Positions 1 through 6,586 of a stretch of 12,110 nucleotides of DNA are shown one piece after another (the first letter of the stretch is position 1; the number at the start of each line of letters is the position of its first letter). The translations under genes were made by a program, and so were the position numbers. The stretch comes from Deltaproteobacteria bacterium GWA2_55_10 (lineage in GTDB: Bacteria; Desulfobacterota; GWC2-55-46): the NCBI GenBank assembly GCA_001797415.1, contig MGPL01000113.1, forward strand, positions 1 to 12,110, given 5' to 3'. The notes below the pieces were generated by a model, which was not told the DNA's origin, did not search any database, and saw nothing but the letters and a program-made list of their open reading frames with translations.

Positions 1-48
1 GTTAAGTTTTTTGAAAAGTTCACCCCCGTTGGGGAGGTATCCAGATGA
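1..48 (+). CDS. possible 3' end of an upstream gene (partial)
   Basis: Frame 1 is open from the first base to a TGA at 46-48, giving a 15-residue tail that ends FTPVGEVSR. Its stop would overlap the ATG of the cysteine synthase at 45 as ATGA, the usual arrangement for translational coupling. Fifteen residues are too few to name a family. Frame 2 is also open across the left edge, to a TGA at 65-67, so this frame assignment is not certain. The tail lacks the C-terminal Gly-Gly of a ThiS/CysO sulfur carrier, so it is not the missing carrier. Confidence 0.35.
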   Translation, partial: VKFFEKFTPVGEVSR

Positions 49-998
49 GAGGACAGAGGCTCCTTGAAGCAGTTCCGGAGAAGGCTCATTCCATGACGAA
101 GAATTCGGTCCTGGACCTTGTAGGCAATACGCCGCTGGTAAGGATTAACAACATCACAAAAGACCTCTTGCCAGAGGTAGAGGTCTATGCCAAGCTCGAG
201 GGCTTCAACCCGGGAGGCTCAGTGAAGGACAGGGCCGCCTTGAGCATGATACTCGACGCCGAGAACAGCGGCAGGCTCACGAAAGACAAGATAATACTCG
301 ATTCGACCTCAGGCAATACCGGCATAGCCTACGCCTGGATAGGCGCGGTTAAGGGCTATCAGGTCGAGCTGGTCGTCCCCGCTAACGTGAGCGAAGAGAG
401 AAAGAAGATACTCCACGCCTTCGGCGCGAAGGTAATCTATTCAAACCCGCTCGAAGGCTCTGACGGCGCGATAAGGCTCGCCTGGAAGCTCTACGTAGAC
501 AGCCCCGAGAAATACTGCAAGCTCGACCAGTACAACAACCCGTCCAACCCGCTCGCGCATTTCAACGGCACCGGAGTCGAGATAATCGAACAGACAGGCG
601 GCAGGGTGACCCACTTCGTGGCCTCCATCGGCACGGGCGGCACTGTCATGGGCACCGGCAGAAGGCTCAAGGAATTCAACAAGGACATCCGCGTCATAGC
701 AGTGGAGCCTGCCACGGCCTTTCACGGCCTGGAGGGCTTGAAGCACATGGCGTCGTCCATAGTCCCCGGCATATATCACGAAGAGGAGCTGGACGAGAAG
801 GTGGCAGCCCCTACGGAAGAGTCCTATACGATGGCGAAGAGGCTCGCGCTGGAAGAGGGCCTTCTCATAGGCCAGTCGTCAGGCGCCGCGATGTGGGCCG
901 CAATCGAAGTCGCAAAAAAGCTCAAAAAGGGCGTTGTCGTGGCTATATTCCCTGACAACGGAGACAAGTACCTCTCGACCAGGCTCTGGGAAATATAA
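45..998 (+). CDS. cysM: cysteine synthase, CysM-like (PLP-dependent)
   Basis: This fold-type II PLP enzyme makes cysteine by beta-replacement on an activated serine, in the cytoplasm. Visible hallmarks are the PLP lysine in GGSVKDR (K61), the substrate loop TSGNTG (88-93), the phosphate-binding loop GTGGT (196-200) and the C-terminal PDNGDKYLST (303-312). The segment QYNNPSNPLAHFNGTG (162-177) and the LKHM motif near 232-235 look more like mycobacterial CysM than ordinary O-acetylserine CysK. This hints at O-phosphoserine and a protein-bound thiocarboxylate as substrates. The start at 45 has GGGGAGG at 31-37 and may overlap the upstream stop as ATGA. An ATG at 93, with GGAGAAGG upstream, would remove 16 poorly conserved residues and match the family's usual N-terminus, so the true start is unsettled. 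A JAMM peptidase gene follows after 51 nt, supporting the carrier-protein pathway. The enzyme class is secure; the CysM subtype is an inference. Confidence 0.93.
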   Translation: MRGQRLLEAVPEKAHSMTKNSVLDLVGNTPLVRINNITKDLLPEVEVYAKLEGFNPGGSVKDRAALSMILDAENSGRLTKDKIILDSTSGNTGIAYAWIGAVKGYQVELVVPANVSEERKKILHAFGAKVIYSNPLEGSDGAIRLAWKLYVDSPEKYCKLDQYNNPSNPLAHFNGTGVEIIEQTGGRVTHFVASIGTGGTVMGTGRRLKEFNKDIRVIAVEPATAFHGLEGLKHMASSIVPGIYHEEELDEKVAAPTEESYTMAKRLALEEGLLIGQSSGAAMWAAIEVAKKLKKGVVVAIFPDNGDKYLSTRLWEI

Positions 999-1049
999 TA
1001 AGAATTGCAGGGTGCGCCGCGCGCGCCAATAATTGAAGGAGCCTTATAA

Positions 1050-1496
1050 GTGATATCTTTTTTCGGTCTCGGCAAGAGCGTCGTGCATATCTCAAAAACG
1101 GTCTATGAAGAGATATTGAACCATGCGAAGGAGTCCTACCCGCACGAGTGCTGCGGCGTGCTGGTCGGCGGGATCTTCCAGGACAGGAAGATTTTCGAGT
1201 CGCACAGGGCGACCAACGCAAACACCGACCGGGCGCACGACAGGTACATCATCGATGCCAACGAACTGAACCTGATAGACAAGATGGCCAGGAGCCAGGG
1301 CCTTGATGTGATAGGCTTCTATCACTCCCATCCCGACCACCCTGACAAGCCGTCTGCCACTGACAGGGAGTGGGCGCAGCACGGCTATTCGTATTTCATC
1401 ATCTCTGTCCAGGGCGGCAAGGAGACTTCGGTCAAGAGCTGGGCCATAGAGGACGAGACCGGCCCGTTCAGGGAAGAGAAGATCAAGCTGACTTAA
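1050..1496 (+). CDS. M67 (Mov34/MPN/JAMM) metallopeptidase, Mec+-like
   Basis: This is a small single-domain zinc peptidase of 148 aa. The full JAMM motif is present: Glu33 in HECCGVLVGG, then H92-S-H94-P and S102-x2-D105, matching E...HxH-x7-S-x2-D. In mycobacteria the homologue Mec+ releases the cysteine newly attached to the C-terminus of the sulfur carrier CysO. The gene's place between a CysM-like synthase and a ThiF-type E1 argues for the same job here. The start is GTG at 1050 with GAAGGAG eight bases upstream. The Cys34-Cys35 pair beside the catalytic glutamate could bind metal or be redox-active, but that is only a remark. The gene is probably co-transcribed with cysM and ends directly before a palindromic repeat and a terminator. 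JAMM deubiquitinase-like proteins of other roles share the motif, so the substrate is inferred from context. Confidence 0.88.
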   Translation: MISFFGLGKSVVHISKTVYEEILNHAKESYPHECCGVLVGGIFQDRKIFESHRATNANTDRAHDRYIIDANELNLIDKMARSQGLDVIGFYHSHPDHPDKPSATDREWAQHGYSYFIISVQGGKETSVKSWAIEDETGPFREEKIKLT

Positions 1497-1628
1497 CAGG
1501 CATGAAATAAGTCCATCTGCTTTGTTGGCGGCAGAAGCGGCAGAAGCGGCGTACGGCAAAGAGTACGCCTCATTCCTCGCTCCCCGATTTTAACTGGGGC
1601 CTCGCATATGGAGCTTATTTGAAGCCTG
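1497..1628. repeat. palindromic intergenic element, copy A
   Basis: The element begins directly after the mec stop codon. Its outer arms are CAGGC...AAATAAGTCCATCTGC (1497-1520) and GCATATGGAGCTTATTT...GCCTG (1604-1628), which are imperfect reverse complements. It is the most divergent of three related copies (others at 2543-2644 and 6711-6779). The interior contains about two and a half tandem units of GCGGCAGAA (about 1529-1550), a GTACG/CGTAC-type inverted pair around 1550-1567, and a small hairpin CCCC-GATTTTAACT-GGGG (1582-1599). No protein is encoded. It may act as an RNA hairpin at the 3' end of the cysM-mec transcript. Confidence 0.75.
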
Positions 1629-1656
1629 AATAAAATCTGAGTTTTTCAGCTCCAGT

Positions 1657-1677
1657 GCCCCTGAGAGGGGCTTTTTT
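1657..1677 (+). terminator. Rho-independent terminator after cysM-mec
   Basis: A 6-bp GC-rich stem, GCCCCT (1657-1662) with AGGGGC (1666-1671), closes a GAG loop and is followed at once by six T (1672-1677). It lies downstream of mec and 35 bases before thiF. It should therefore end the cysM-mec transcript, or attenuate read-through into thiF. Confidence 0.85.
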
Positions 1678-1712
1678 ATATCCGGATAAGCATGCAGGAG
1701 GTCTGAAGGGTA

Positions 1713-2537
1713 ATGGATTTCACTGAAGAGCAGATAGAACGGTATTCGAGGCACATAATACTGCCTGAGGTAGGCGGAAGGGGCCAGGCAAAGCTCCTGA
1801 AGAGCAAGGTCTTTGTCCTGGGCGCGGGAGGTCTCGGCTCGCCGGCACTTCTGTATCTCGCGGCGGCCGGCGTCGGTACCATCGGCATTGCAGACGGCGA
1901 CTGCGTGGACTTAAGCAACCTCCAGCGCCAGATAATCCATAACAACGAGAGGGTCGGCAAGCCGAAGGTGCACTCTGCCGCAGAGAGCATCAATAAGCTC
2001 AACCCTGATGTACTGGTCGAGCCCTTCCACGGCAGGCTCACAGTCGATAACATACGGGAGATAATAAGGGAGTACGATGTCGTCCTTGACGGCAGCGACA
2101 ACTTCCCAACAAGGTTCCTCATGAACGACGCGGCCTTCTTCGAGAGGAAGCCGCTGGTATCCGGCTCCATGTTCAGGTTCGACGGCCAGGTATCGGTCTT
2201 CAACCCGCACGGGGGCTTTCCGTGTTACAGGTGCCTGTACCCTGAGCCGCCGCCAAAGGGCCTTGTGCCCAGCTGCCAGGAGGCGGGCGTACTCGGCGCG
2301 CTCGCGGGCGTCATCGGCGTGCTCCAGGCGGTTGAGACAGTAAAGCTGCTCCTTGGCATCGGCGACGTCCTGCAGGGCCACCTCATGATATTCGACGCCC
2401 TGAAGATGACCTTCAGGAAGGTCAGGGTCATGAAAGACCCTGAGTGCGCTTTGTGCGGCAAGAACGCGACCATCACCGAGCTCAAGCAGTACGAGGAGCA
2501 GGCTTGCGAGTTCAGGCCGGTTACCTGCGAGAAGTAA
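1713..2537 (+). CDS. thiF: ThiF/MoeB/HesA-family sulfur-carrier E1 adenylyltransferase
   Basis: This enzyme adenylates the C-terminal glycine of a ubiquitin-like sulfur carrier (ThiS, MoaD or CysO type) so that it can take up sulfur as a thiocarboxylate. The 274-aa protein has a Rossmann loop GAGGLGSP (37-44), Asp61, N69-x2-R72, Lys84, the D126-G-S-D129-N segment and a zinc site made of C171-x2-C174 and C245-x2-C248. The mobile-loop cysteine is C188 in SCQEAGVLG. There is no C-terminal rhodanese domain, unlike MoeZ. The ATG at 1713 has AGGAGG at 1696-1701 (11-base spacing) and AAGGG at 1706-1710. With CysM and the JAMM peptidase upstream, the likeliest partner is a CysO-like carrier, which is not in this window. 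The family is certain. The symbol is a family label, since the carrier specificity cannot be read from the sequence. Confidence 0.9.
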   Translation: MDFTEEQIERYSRHIILPEVGGRGQAKLLKSKVFVLGAGGLGSPALLYLAAAGVGTIGIADGDCVDLSNLQRQIIHNNERVGKPKVHSAAESINKLNPDVLVEPFHGRLTVDNIREIIREYDVVLDGSDNFPTRFLMNDAAFFERKPLVSGSMFRFDGQVSVFNPHGGFPCYRCLYPEPPPKGLVPSCQEAGVLGALAGVIGVLQAVETVKLLLGIGDVLQGHLMIFDALKMTFRKVRVMKDPECALCGKNATITELKQYEEQACEFRPVTCEK

Positions 2538-2542
2538 TCAGT

Positions 2543-2644
2543 CTGCTCAAAAAGTCCATCTGCTTGTCGAGTCGCGGCAGAAGCGACATACATAATGAGT
2601 ACGGCGAGCTCCTCGACGCCTTGCATCTGGAGCTTTTTGAGCAG
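2543..2644. repeat. palindromic intergenic element, copy B
   Basis: The arms are 2543-2563 (CTGCTCAAAAAGTCC then ATCTGC) and 2623-2644 (GCATCTGGAG then CTTTTTGAGCAG). They are reverse complements apart from one extra base and one mismatch. The orientation is that of copy A and opposite to copy C. Read in reverse, the first 33 bases nearly match copy C (arm plus AAGGCGTCGAG), and the interior shares CGCTTCTGCCGC with copy A. It starts five bases after the thiF stop, and its right arm contains CTTTTT, so an RNA copy could fold into a long stem. Confidence 0.85.
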
Positions 2645-2673
2645 CCTCAAATACCATTTAGTAAAAATCTTCG

Positions 2674-2698
2674 TCCGGGCCGCATTGTGCAGCCCGGA
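2674..2698 (+). other. GC-rich hairpin upstream of the radical SAM gene
   Basis: TCCGGGC (2674-2680) pairs with GCCCGGA (2692-2698), and GCA/TGC can pair again inside the loop. A second small stem, GCCGC-ATA-GCGGC (2709-2720), follows before AGGGG (2725-2729) and the ATG at 2743. There is no T tract, so it does not look like a simple terminator. It may be a leader structure or mRNA stabiliser. No known riboswitch consensus was recognised. Confidence 0.5.
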
Positions 2699-2742
2699 TC
2701 CAAGGCAAGCCGCATAGCGGCGGCAGGGGTCCGTTTTCTCTT

Positions 2743-3939
2743 ATGGGCAAATACCTGGACAACCCGGCAGCTCTGAAGATAGACCTTATGCTCAGGGGCA
2801 TCCGCATGGAGGACCCTGTCGTAAAGGCGTGGGCATGCGGCTGTTCAGGCGTGGATATCCTCCTTCCGCAGGACACCCTCGTGAACATCCCGTGCAGGGA
2901 GGAGTTTACGAAGGGCTCGCCGTATCTCATCAAGCGAAGGGGAGAGCGGTATTTCATAACCGACGGCAAGAATGAGGTCCCCGTAAAGCTCGTGCAAAGG
3001 CCGGCCTTCTACGGCAAGAGAACGGCAACGGGCGTGCCGTTCTCCGAGATAGCGTCCGTGCACGGCAGCTACACTGTCGTCACGCCGTCGAAGAGATGCG
3101 ACTTTTTCAACAGGAGCATCGAGTGCAAATACTGCGCGGGCAACTTCAACGTGGACGGGGCTTCCGACCGGGTCTACTCTGTCGACGAGGTGACGGAGAC
3201 GGTCGAGGCTGTCTTGAAGGAAGGCGCCTCCAGGATAATATATCTCTCGATAGGCTTCAGCCCCGGTGATGACGGCGGCATAGAGTTCCTCCGGCCCTAC
3301 ATAACGGCCATCAAGAAGAACTTCAACTGCCTCGTGGCTGTCGAAGCGCTGCCGCCAAAGGAGAACCGCTGGATAGACGAGACGTACGCGCTCGGCGCGG
3401 ACTCGGTCTTATATAACCTCGAGATATTCGACAAGGAGCTCTTCGAGATAATCTGCCCCGGAAGGGCGGCGCAGATAGGGCGCAAGAGGTACATGGAGGC
3501 CCTTGAGTACGCCGCGAAGATATTCCCGAACGGAACGGTCGCATCTCATCTGATAGTCGGGCTCGAGCCCCCTGGCTCGACCTGCATGGGCATAGACTGC
3601 CTCACGGACATGGGCGTAGTGCCGGTGCTGCCCATATACCGGCCTTCTTCAGAGAAGGACTTGAGCATCTCGCCCCTTACGACGGAGATAATAATCCCGG
3701 TCTACAAGCACCTATACAAGGCGGTCACGAAGAAGAAGGTAAACCTCAACTGGGTGAGGGATCTCAGCATGGTCACTACGCCCGCTGAGATAAGAGGCCT
3801 TGTGGACGAGTCCAGGGGAGGCCTTATGGAGAGCTTCTACAAATCGAAGATCGGAATGAAGACGGCCTGGGGGCTCTCTTCATTAAGACGTAAGCTCAGG
3901 GTGGTGGATAAGGACCCGGACCCATCATCCGAGCATTGA
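2743..3939 (+). CDS. radical SAM protein of unknown function, C-x8-C-x2-C cluster motif
   Basis: The 398-aa protein is read as radical SAM from C119-DFFNRSIE-C128-KY-C131, a three-cysteine motif with eight residues between the first two instead of the usual three. Long first spacings occur in some branches, such as Elp3. Barrel-like features follow: IIYLSIGFSPGDDGG (165-179), an acidic strand after AVEALPP (199-205), YNLEIFD (224-230), CPGR (238-241) and HLIVGLEPPGST (269-280). The N-terminal 110 residues hold a separate region with C32-G-C34 and C51. The ATG at 2743 has AGGGG 13 bases upstream, a rather long spacing. The gene ends 18 nt before the anion transporter and heads the transporter-USP-cysH block. 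Co-transcription with sulfate-assimilation genes suggests a role in sulfur metabolism or its cofactors, but no substrate can be named. Confidence is high for a radical SAM enzyme and low for any function. Confidence 0.82.
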   Translation: MGKYLDNPAALKIDLMLRGIRMEDPVVKAWACGCSGVDILLPQDTLVNIPCREEFTKGSPYLIKRRGERYFITDGKNEVPVKLVQRPAFYGKRTATGVPFSEIASVHGSYTVVTPSKRCDFFNRSIECKYCAGNFNVDGASDRVYSVDEVTETVEAVLKEGASRIIYLSIGFSPGDDGGIEFLRPYITAIKKNFNCLVAVEALPPKENRWIDETYALGADSVLYNLEIFDKELFEIICPGRAAQIGRKRYMEALEYAAKIFPNGTVASHLIVGLEPPGSTCMGIDCLTDMGVVPVLPIYRPSSEKDLSISPLTTEIIIPVYKHLYKAVTKKKVNLNWVRDLSMVTTPAEIRGLVDESRGGLMESFYKSKIGMKTAWGLSSLRRKLRVVDKDPDPSSEH

Positions 3940-3957
3940 TGTTTTTCGGAGTTTTCG

Positions 3958-5385
3958 GTGGCTATTGAAATAGATACACGGCCAATATGGCTCATCCTGG
4001 CGCTCAAGGCCGTAAGGCCGGTCTTCTTTGTAGCGCTCGGCTTGGTATTCCTCCTTGTAGTACAGATGCCCACCCCCGCAGGCCTTACCCCGGCCGGACA
4101 GAACGCCATAGCCGTATTCATGCTCTGCCTCGTGCTCTGGGTAACGAATGCGGTTCCTCTGGCCATCACCAGCCTTTTCGCCATAGTCCTTGTGCCCATA
4201 CTCGGTATACTGCCGAGCAAGGAGACCTACGGCCTTTTCGGGAACGAGGCGGTATTTTTCATCCTGGGCGCGTTCATCCTCGCGGGAGCGGTCATGCATT
4301 CGGGCCTCTCTAACAGGATAGCCCTGAACATAATGCAGCGCTATGGAGACTCCCCGAAGAAGCTCCTCCTGAGCATATTCCTGCTGGCCGCCGTCCTCTC
4401 TTTTTTCATGTCAGAGCACGCGGTCGCTGCCATGCTCTTCCCGATAGTGCTCGAGATATCAAAGGCCCTCGGGCTCAAGCCCGGGCGCTCGAATTACGGC
4501 AAGCTCATCTTCTTCTCCCTGGCGTGGGGCTGCGTGATCGGGGGCGTTGCGACTTTCCTGGGCGGGGCAAGGGTGCCGCTCGCGATGGGCATATTGAAAG
4601 AGACGACCGGGGACACGATAGGCTTCCTCGAGTATACGATAGCCGTTCTGCCGCTGGTCGTGATCATGCTCCTGGCCGGGTATTTCCTCCTGACGAGGCT
4701 CTATCCCATAGACATAACAGGCGTCGATAGCGCGCATGATGTATTAGCCAAAAGGCTCAAAGGCCTCGGGAAGATGAGCTTTCCGGAGTACGCGGTCGGA
4801 TGCGTGATGGCGCTGACGATAGTGGCGTGGATGTTCCTCGGCAGTCATCTCGGACTCGCGGCAATAGCCCTGAGCTCCGTGGTGGCGCTCTTCATCTTCA
4901 GGCTCGTCAAATGGAAAGATATAGAGGAATACGTCAATTGGGGTATAATACTCATGTACGGCGGGGCCATAGTGCTCGGGGCCGCGCTCGATAAGAGCGG
5001 CGCCGCCAAATGGATAGTGAACGAGACCGTAGGGCAGTGGGCCGGACATCCCTGGACCGTCTTCGCGATATTCTCTTTGCTCGCCATATTGATGACCGAG
5101 GCAATGAGCAACGCGGCCGTTATAGCGGTGCTGCTGCCCGTGAGCATAGGCCTTGCCCGGAGCCTGTCCATGGACCCCTCGATAGTCACTTTCGCCATAG
5201 CTGTCCCGGCAGGCCTCGCGTTCATGTTCCCGATGTCCACCCCGGCCAACGCCATAGCGGTCTCGTCGAATTACGTTACCGTGAGCGACATGATCAAGGG
5301 CGGCGCCATAATGACCGTGCTGGCATGGATCGTCTTTAACCTTGTCGCGGCATTCTGGTGGCCGCTCATAGGCATGGGATATTGA
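3958..5385 (+). CDS. SLC13/DASS-type anion (probably sulfate) transporter
   Basis: This is a polytopic inner-membrane protein of 475 aa with roughly 11-13 hydrophobic segments across residues 12-470. It shows the two-fold repeat of divalent-anion:Na+ symporters. The second half keeps recognisable signatures, TEAMSNAAVIAVLLP (380-394) and FPMSTPANAIAVSS (424-437). In the first half the usual SNT triplet is SEH (152-154), in FFMSEHAVAAMLFPI, and the expected GTPPN-type turn reads GGARVP (202-207). Sulfate as substrate is inferred from the adjacent cysH and nearby sat. The start is GTG at 3958 with CGGAG six bases upstream, 18 nt after the radical SAM gene. The next gene begins one base after the stop. 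The altered first-half motif may change cation coupling or substrate. Family membership is confident; the substrate is not proven. Confidence 0.85.
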   Translation: MAIEIDTRPIWLILALKAVRPVFFVALGLVFLLVVQMPTPAGLTPAGQNAIAVFMLCLVLWVTNAVPLAITSLFAIVLVPILGILPSKETYGLFGNEAVFFILGAFILAGAVMHSGLSNRIALNIMQRYGDSPKKLLLSIFLLAAVLSFFMSEHAVAAMLFPIVLEISKALGLKPGRSNYGKLIFFSLAWGCVIGGVATFLGGARVPLAMGILKETTGDTIGFLEYTIAVLPLVVIMLLAGYFLLTRLYPIDITGVDSAHDVLAKRLKGLGKMSFPEYAVGCVMALTIVAWMFLGSHLGLAAIALSSVVALFIFRLVKWKDIEEYVNWGIILMYGGAIVLGAALDKSGAAKWIVNETVGQWAGHPWTVFAIFSLLAILMTEAMSNAAVIAVLLPVSIGLARSLSMDPSIVTFAIAVPAGLAFMFPMSTPANAIAVSSNYVTVSDMIKGGAIMTVLAWIVFNLVAAFWWPLIGMGY

Positions 5386-5386
5386 T

Positions 5387-5905
5387 ATGAAAAAGGTGCT
5401 CCTCGTCCTTTCATCGCAGATAAGGTCCGACGAAGCCATGGACTTCGCCGTAAAGAGGGCCAGGGATGACAAGGCAATGCTCGTGGCCCTCTATCTGCTC
5501 GCGGCCGGCACTGCAAGCGAGGCCTTCGATACCTTCTCCGACATAGGCTTTATCGGGGACAGGCCTTCCACCCAGGTCTCGGAAGCCATAATGAAGGAGA
5601 TGAGGCAGCGCGGCTATGAAGAGCTCGGCAGGGTTCAGATAAAGGCGATGGAAGAAGGGGTGGCCTTCGAGCCGCTCGTGGAAGACGGGGAGCCCGTTAC
5701 AGCGGTGCTCTCAGCCATAGAGTCGATGGGAATAACAACGGCAGTGCTTGTAAAGAGGAAGAGAAGGGCGTTTTTCAAGTATTTCTCCAGCACCTATGCG
5801 GACGAGATAGCCGGCAAGGCGCCCTGCGAAGTCTTGATCTTTACTGACAGCCAGGAACCTACAAAGGAGGATAAGAAAGATGTCAAAGGCGTGGACAGAG
5901 GATGA
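5387..5905 (+). CDS. UspA-like universal stress protein coupled to the transporter
   Basis: The 172-aa cytoplasmic protein has the N-terminal strand of the USP fold (KKVLLVLSSQ, 2-11), a helix rich in D/E/K/R, a VEDGEPVTAVLSAIE segment (98-112) and the closing APCEVLIFT (145-153). The G-x2-G-x9-G-S/T nucleotide loop of ATP-binding USPs is missing. That position reads KRKRRAFFKYFSSTYADEI (123-141), so it probably does not bind ATP in the classical way. It starts at 5387, one base after the transporter stop, with little Shine-Dalgarno sequence, so translation is likely coupled. Its 3' end overlaps cysH by 26 bases and contains the cysH ribosome binding site. A regulatory or accessory role for the transporter is a reasonable inference. 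The charged C-terminal tail (156-172) has no recognised function. Confidence 0.78.
   Translation: MKKVLLVLSSQIRSDEAMDFAVKRARDDKAMLVALYLLAAGTASEAFDTFSDIGFIGDRPSTQVSEAIMKEMRQRGYEELGRVQIKAMEEGVAFEPLVEDGEPVTAVLSAIESMGITTAVLVKRKRRAFFKYFSSTYADEIAGKAPCEVLIFTDSQEPTKEDKKDVKGVDRG
5866..5882 (+). promoter_or_regulatory. ribosome binding site and start of cysH inside the USP gene
   Basis: GGAGG at 5866-5870 lies nine bases before ATG 5880, inside the last codons of the upstream stress-protein gene. This fixes the cysH start and the 26-base overlap. Confidence 0.85.
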
Positions 5906-6578
5906 GCTTAAGAAAGTAAGCGACAGCCTTGAAGGCAAGGCCCCCGAAGAGGCCGTCAAATGGGCTGTTGAGAACTTCGAGACAAAAGACCTATCGCTTG
6001 CATGCAGCTTCGGTGCAGAGGACGTTGCGCTGGTCGACATGCTTATAAAGATAAAGCCTGACGCGAGGATATTCTATCTCGACACAGACCTGCTCTTCAA
6101 GGAATCCCATGAAGTGAAGGAAAGGCTCATGCAGAGGTACGGGATAAAGCTCGACAGGTTCGGCGCGAAGAGCACTTTAGAGCAGATGGCCGCCGAGTTC
6201 GGCCCGGAGCTCTGGAAAAAAGAGCCGGACAAGTGCTGCAACATAAGGAAGATGGTCCCGCTCGCCGAGGCGCTCTCAGGCTTGAGGTGCTGGATAACCG
6301 GCATCAGGCGCGACCAGGCCCCCACAAGGGCGAACGCGCCTGTCGTCAGCTGGGACGCCAAGTTCGGCCTCGTCAAGGTCAACCCGCTCGTCAGGTGGAC
6401 CACGAAGGACGTCTGGGACTACATCACAAAGAACAATGTCCCGTACTGCACGCTCCATGATAATAACTTCCCCTCTATCGGCTGCGAGCCCTGCACAAGG
6501 CCTGTCATGCCCGGCGAAGACCCGAGGGCAGGCAGATGGGCAGGCCACCAGAAGACGGAGTGCGGTCTGCATAAGTAA
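5880..6578 (+). CDS. cysH: assimilatory adenylyl-sulfate (APS) reductase, CysH family
   Basis: This cytoplasmic enzyme reduces APS to sulfite and AMP with thioredoxin-type electrons. The 232-aa protein has the PP-loop segment ACSFGAEDVAL (41-51), the LDTD strand (67-70), TGIRRDQAPTR (140-150), NPLVRWTTKDVWDYI (168-182) and the C-terminal catalytic ECGLH (227-231, C228). It also has C119-C120 and C202-x2-C205, the four cysteines that bind a [4Fe-4S] cluster in the APS-specific branch. PAPS-specific CysH proteins such as that of E. coli lack these. No APS kinase gene is seen nearby, which agrees with direct use of APS. The start has a strong GGAGG and overlaps the stress-protein gene. The stop is followed by two repeat elements before sat. 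Sulfite reductase, the next step, is not in the window. Function and subtype are well supported. Confidence 0.95.
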   Translation: MSKAWTEDELKKVSDSLEGKAPEEAVKWAVENFETKDLSLACSFGAEDVALVDMLIKIKPDARIFYLDTDLLFKESHEVKERLMQRYGIKLDRFGAKSTLEQMAAEFGPELWKKEPDKCCNIRKMVPLAEALSGLRCWITGIRRDQAPTRANAPVVSWDAKFGLVKVNPLVRWTTKDVWDYITKNNVPYCTLHDNNFPSIGCEPCTRPVMPGEDPRAGRWAGHQKTECGLHK

Positions 6579-6586
6579 GTCAATCA

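Noticed and set aside
1092..1559. Long minus-strand open frame across mec and copy A
   Set aside because: It is a shadow of a well-supported + strand gene, with no ribosome binding site and no family resemblance.
1497..1712. A small sulfur-carrier gene hidden between mec and thiF
   Set aside because: The gap is filled by the palindromic element and the terminator. No frame gives a ubiquitin-like product ending in Gly-Gly.
2645..2742. Possible riboswitch (SAM, TPP, cobalamin or Moco type) before the radical SAM gene
   Set aside because: None of the consensus cores I know for these classes could be found. Only two plain stems are visible, so it is listed as a hairpin.
2444..2776. A + strand frame bridging the thiF end, copy B and the radical SAM start
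   Set aside because: It overlaps two solid genes in other frames and reads through a palindromic repeat. The product has no recognisable features.
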